Below, one piece after another: positions 5,748-7,641 of a stretch of DNA of 7,641 nt. Origin of the DNA: Anaerobacillus sp. (GTDB taxonomy: Bacteria > Bacillota > Bacilli > Bacillales_H > Anaerobacillaceae); NCBI GenBank assembly GCA_007120055.1, contig SKOL01000679.1, forward strand, positions 1-7,641, read 5' to 3'. A program made the position numbers and the translations under genes. Numbering within the stretch: the first letter of the stretch is position 1; each line of letters starts with the position of its first letter. The notes beneath the pieces were generated by a model. The model made no database searches and was not told the DNA's origin. It worked only from the letters and a program-made list of their open reading frames with translations.

Positions 5748-5810
5748 TGATATGGCTCGATTTAGGTAATTATGAAATTTACTCAAATAAATTTAATAAA
5801 ATAGTTATAT

Positions 5811-5858
5811 AAAGCCTCAATCCACATATATATACAAAAAGGAAGGGGGCTTTTTTTT
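5811..5858 (+). terminator. yphF: Rho-independent terminator after yphF
   Basis: AAAGCCTC (5811-5818) pairs with GGGGCTTT (5846-5853) including one U-G pair, followed by a run of eight T residues (5851-5858). The loop can be shortened by TCC (5821-5823) pairing with GGA (5841-5843). It separates yphF from spoIVA. Confidence 0.85.
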
Positions 5859-5862
5859 GTGC

Positions 5863-5886
5863 GTTAAAAATTTGTGAATTTTTAAC
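5863..5886. repeat. Perfect AT-rich palindrome following the yphF terminator
   Basis: GTTAAAAATT (5863-5872), loop TGTG, AATTTTTAAC (5877-5886): a perfect 10-bp inverted repeat five bases after the terminator T-tract. It could be an operator, a backup 3' end structure, or a hairpin that halts transcription from either side. Between it and the sigma-E promoter at 6034 (5887-6033) I see no gene; a GGAGG-ATG pair at 5941-5950 opens only three codons. Confidence 0.5.
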
Positions 5887-6033
5887 AACCATCTACATAA
5901 AGCCACTAATGAAAGATAATTCGAACATTGTATCGACTGGAGGAAAATGTATAAGTAGGTGATGACTAGTTGTATCGGTTAAAGATTTTATTTTAAATTT
6001 TATCTTGATGACATGAACTTTTTTTAATCTAGT

Positions 6034-6062
6034 GTCATATTTGTTGGACAACATCATAAATA
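6034..6062 (+). promoter_or_regulatory. spoIVA: Sigma-E promoter of spoIVA with SpoIIID-like half sites
   Basis: GTCATATT (6034-6041) and CATAAATA (6055-6062), 13 bases apart, fit the sigma-E consensus (-35 ATATT; -10 CATACANT) well. spoIVA is a known sigma-E gene. An inverted pair, TTGGACAA (6044-6051) and TTGTCCGA (6067-6074), brackets the -10 box. TTGGACAACA fits the SpoIIID consensus WWRRACARNY at nine of ten positions, so mother-cell regulator SpoIIID may act here. The SpoIIID part is inference. Confidence 0.68.
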
Positions 6063-6095
6063 TATATTGTCCGAGGTTGTACCAATGAGAATAAC

Positions 6096-6151
6096 GGAAG
6101 CTTCCACGATAAAAGCTTTATAGATTAATAATTCAAGAATTATGTCGTGGA
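6096..6151 (+). other. spoIVA: Structured 5' leader of spoIVA
   Basis: The leader between the predicted sigma-E start point and the spoIVA GTG holds several inverted repeats: GGAAGCTTCC (6096-6105, perfect palindrome), TCCACGA (6103-6109) pairing with TCGTGGA (6145-6151), and within that ATAATTC-AA-GAATTAT (6128-6143). The RNA could fold into a branched structure ending 23 bases before the Shine-Dalgarno site. No known riboswitch class is recognised. It may tune translation or stability, or may be incidental in AT-rich DNA. Confidence 0.4.
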
Positions 6152-6187
6152 TGAAATATTTTAAACAAATGATCGGGAGGGGATCAC

Positions 6188-7641
6188 GTGGAAAAAGTTG
6201 ATATCTTCAAAGATATCGCTGAAAGAACGGGTGGCGATATTTATTTAGGAGTGGTGGGCTCCGTTAGAACAGGAAAGTCGACTTTTATTAAAAAGTTTAT
6301 GGAACTTGTGGTCATTCCAAACATTGAGAATGAGTCAGAAAAAGCGCGAGCTCAAGATGAATTACCACAAAGTGCGGCTGGAAAACAAATTATGACAACA
6401 GAACCAAAGTTCGTACCTAACCAGGCTGTACAACTTCATGTTGATGAAGGGCTTGACGTAAATGTTAGACTTGTTGATTGTGTTGGTTATACAGTTCCAG
6501 GGGCTAAAGGTTACGAAGATGAAAATGGCCCAAGAATGATTAATACGCCTTGGTATGAAGAACCTATTCCTTTTCAAGAAGCAGCTGAAATCGGTACTAG
6601 AAAAGTAATTCAAGAACATTCTACATTAGGTGTAGTCATTACAACGGATGGGACGATTGGGGAAATTCCGCGTTCTAGCTATATTGAGTCAGAAGAAAGA
6701 GTAATTAGTGAATTAAAAGAAGTAGGAAAGCCGTTTATTGTTATCGTAAATACTGTACGTCCACACCATCCAGAAACAGACGCATTAAGACAAGAGCTTA
6801 GTGAAAAACATGACGTACCAGTGTTGCCGATGAGTGTAGAAGGTATGAATGAACAAGACATTAACAGTGTATTAAGAGAAGTACTCTTTGAGTTCCCGGT
6901 TCATGAAGTAAATGTAAATTTACCGAGTTGGGTAATGGTTCTAAGAGAAGATCATTGGTTACGAAAAAGTTATGAAGATGCAGTGCAGGAAACTGTAAAA
7001 GATATTAAGCGTCTAAGGGATGTAGATCGAGTAGTAGGGCAATTTGGTGAATATGAATTTATCGATCATGCTGGTTTAGCGGGGATTGAGATGGGGCAAG
7101 GGGTAGCTGAAATTGACCTGTATGCTCCGGATGATTTATATGATCAAATTTTAAAAGAAGTAGTTGGTGTAGAAATTAGAGGCAAGGATCACCTTCTGCA
7201 ACTGATGCAAGATTTTGCGCATGCCAAATCAGAATATGATCAAGTTGCAGATGCATTAAAGATGGTTAAGCAAACAGGTTATGGTATTGCAGCACCGACC
7301 GTTAATGATATGAGTTTAGATGAACCTGAAATTATTCGTCAAGGGTCACGCTTTGGTGTTAGACTGAAGGCTGTTGCTCCATCCATCCACATGATTAAAG
7401 TGGATGTGGAATCTGAATTTGCACCAATTATCGGTACAGAAAAGCAAAGTGAAGAGCTTGTTCGCTACTTGATGCAAGACTTTGAAGAAAACCCACTCTC
7501 TATTTGGAACTCCGACATTTTTGGACGTTCATTAAATTCGATTGTTAGAGAAGGAATACAAGCGAAGTTATCATTAATGCCTGAAAATGCTCGCTATAAG
7601 TTAAAAGAAACGTTAGAAAGAATTATTAACGAAGGTTCAGG
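6188..7641 (+). CDS. spoIVA: Stage IV sporulation protein A (coat morphogenetic ATPase), 3' end cut off
   Basis: The frame runs off the window after 484 codons; the family is 492 residues, so only about eight C-terminal residues are missing. SpoIVA is made in the mother cell, binds the forespore outer membrane through SpoVM and polymerises by ATP hydrolysis into the basement layer of the spore coat. Visible ATPase features are the Walker A loop GSVRTGKST (24-32, Lys30), threonines 70 and 71 (MTTEP) corresponding to the known sensor threonines, and the DCVGY block with Asp97. The sequence closely follows B. subtilis SpoIVA throughout, including NGPRMINTPWYEEPIPF and the late SIWNSDIFGRSL. GTG 6188 is the start: GGGAGGGG (6175-6182) lies just upstream and MEKVDIFKDIAERTGGDIYL is the conserved N-terminus. 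Expression is expected from the sigma-E promoter at 6034-6062. Confidence 0.98.
   Translation, partial: MEKVDIFKDIAERTGGDIYLGVVGSVRTGKSTFIKKFMELVVIPNIENESEKARAQDELPQSAAGKQIMTTEPKFVPNQAVQLHVDEGLDVNVRLVDCVGYTVPGAKGYEDENGPRMINTPWYEEPIPFQEAAEIGTRKVIQEHSTLGVVITTDGTIGEIPRSSYIESEERVISELKEVGKPFIVIVNTVRPHHPETDALRQELSEKHDVPVLPMSVEGMNEQDINSVLREVLFEFPVHEVNVNLPSWVMVLREDHWLRKSYEDAVQETVKDIKRLRDVDRVVGQFGEYEFIDHAGLAGIEMGQGVAEIDLYAPDDLYDQILKEVVGVEIRGKDHLLQLMQDFAHAKSEYDQVADALKMVKQTGYGIAAPTVNDMSLDEPEIIRQGSRFGVRLKAVAPSIHMIKVDVESEFAPIIGTEKQSEELVRYLMQDFEENPLSIWNSDIFGRSLNSIVREGIQAKLSLMPENARYKLKETLERIINEGS

Noticed and set aside
5941..5970. GGAGG followed by ATG in the yphF-spoIVA spacer
   Set aside because: The frame ends after three codons (ATG TAT AAG TAG); nearby ATG or GTG frames are also very short.
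6362..6861. Two minus-strand frames (6362-6619 and 6679-6861) inside spoIVA
   Set aside because: Both are antisense to an unmistakable SpoIVA sequence and have no supporting promoter or ribosome binding site.

Overview
This is a low-GC, Gram-positive, endospore-forming chromosome segment, almost certainly from the Bacillaceae. The evidence is a nearly complete spoIVA, a spoVIF (yjcC-type) sporulation gene, a DUF2768 (YphE-type) gene, a YphF-type lipoprotein gene, purine-rich Shine-Dalgarno sites and AT-rich intergenic DNA. The gene order der - plsY - gpsA - spoVIF - yphE-like - yphF-like - spoIVA corresponds to the B. subtilis der/gpsA/yphE/yphF/spoIVA region, with plsY and spoVIF added. All supported genes are on the + strand.

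Region 1 (1-507): the C-terminal end of a membrane protein runs into a structured repeat (about 172-363) of a kind scattered in Bacillaceae genomes. The repeat supplies that gene's last codons and its stop. A probable sigma-A promoter and a small palindromic element follow, in the der leader. Region 2 (508-3516): der (ribosome-assembly GTPase), plsY and gpsA are tightly spaced and look like one operon ending at a terminator at 3563-3626. GpsA makes sn-glycerol-3-phosphate and PlsY acylates it, so the last two genes are consecutive phospholipid-synthesis steps.

Region 3 (3517-4205): spoVIF has its own sigma-K-like promoter, a GTG start and a downstream terminator. Region 4 (4206-5858): a good vegetative-type promoter with an inverted repeat in its spacer leads into a very strong ribosome binding site and a short reading frame that appears frameshifted (4310-4503). 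It is followed by the two-helix DUF2768 protein, a 161-bp MITE-like insertion with 8-bp direct flanks, and the YphF-type lipoprotein gene with its terminator. Region 5 (5859-7641): a 329-base untranslated stretch rich in inverted repeats holds a convincing sigma-E promoter with two SpoIIID-like half sites, then spoIVA, which starts at GTG and is cut by the window end just short of its C-terminus.

Most of the coding content is well known. The less explained material is non-coding or broken: the structured repeats, the MITE-like element beside yphF, the frameshifted small gene with its strong expression signals and 3' hairpin, and the promoter and leader architecture of spoIVA. I see no sign of an undescribed defence, secretion or biosynthetic system.
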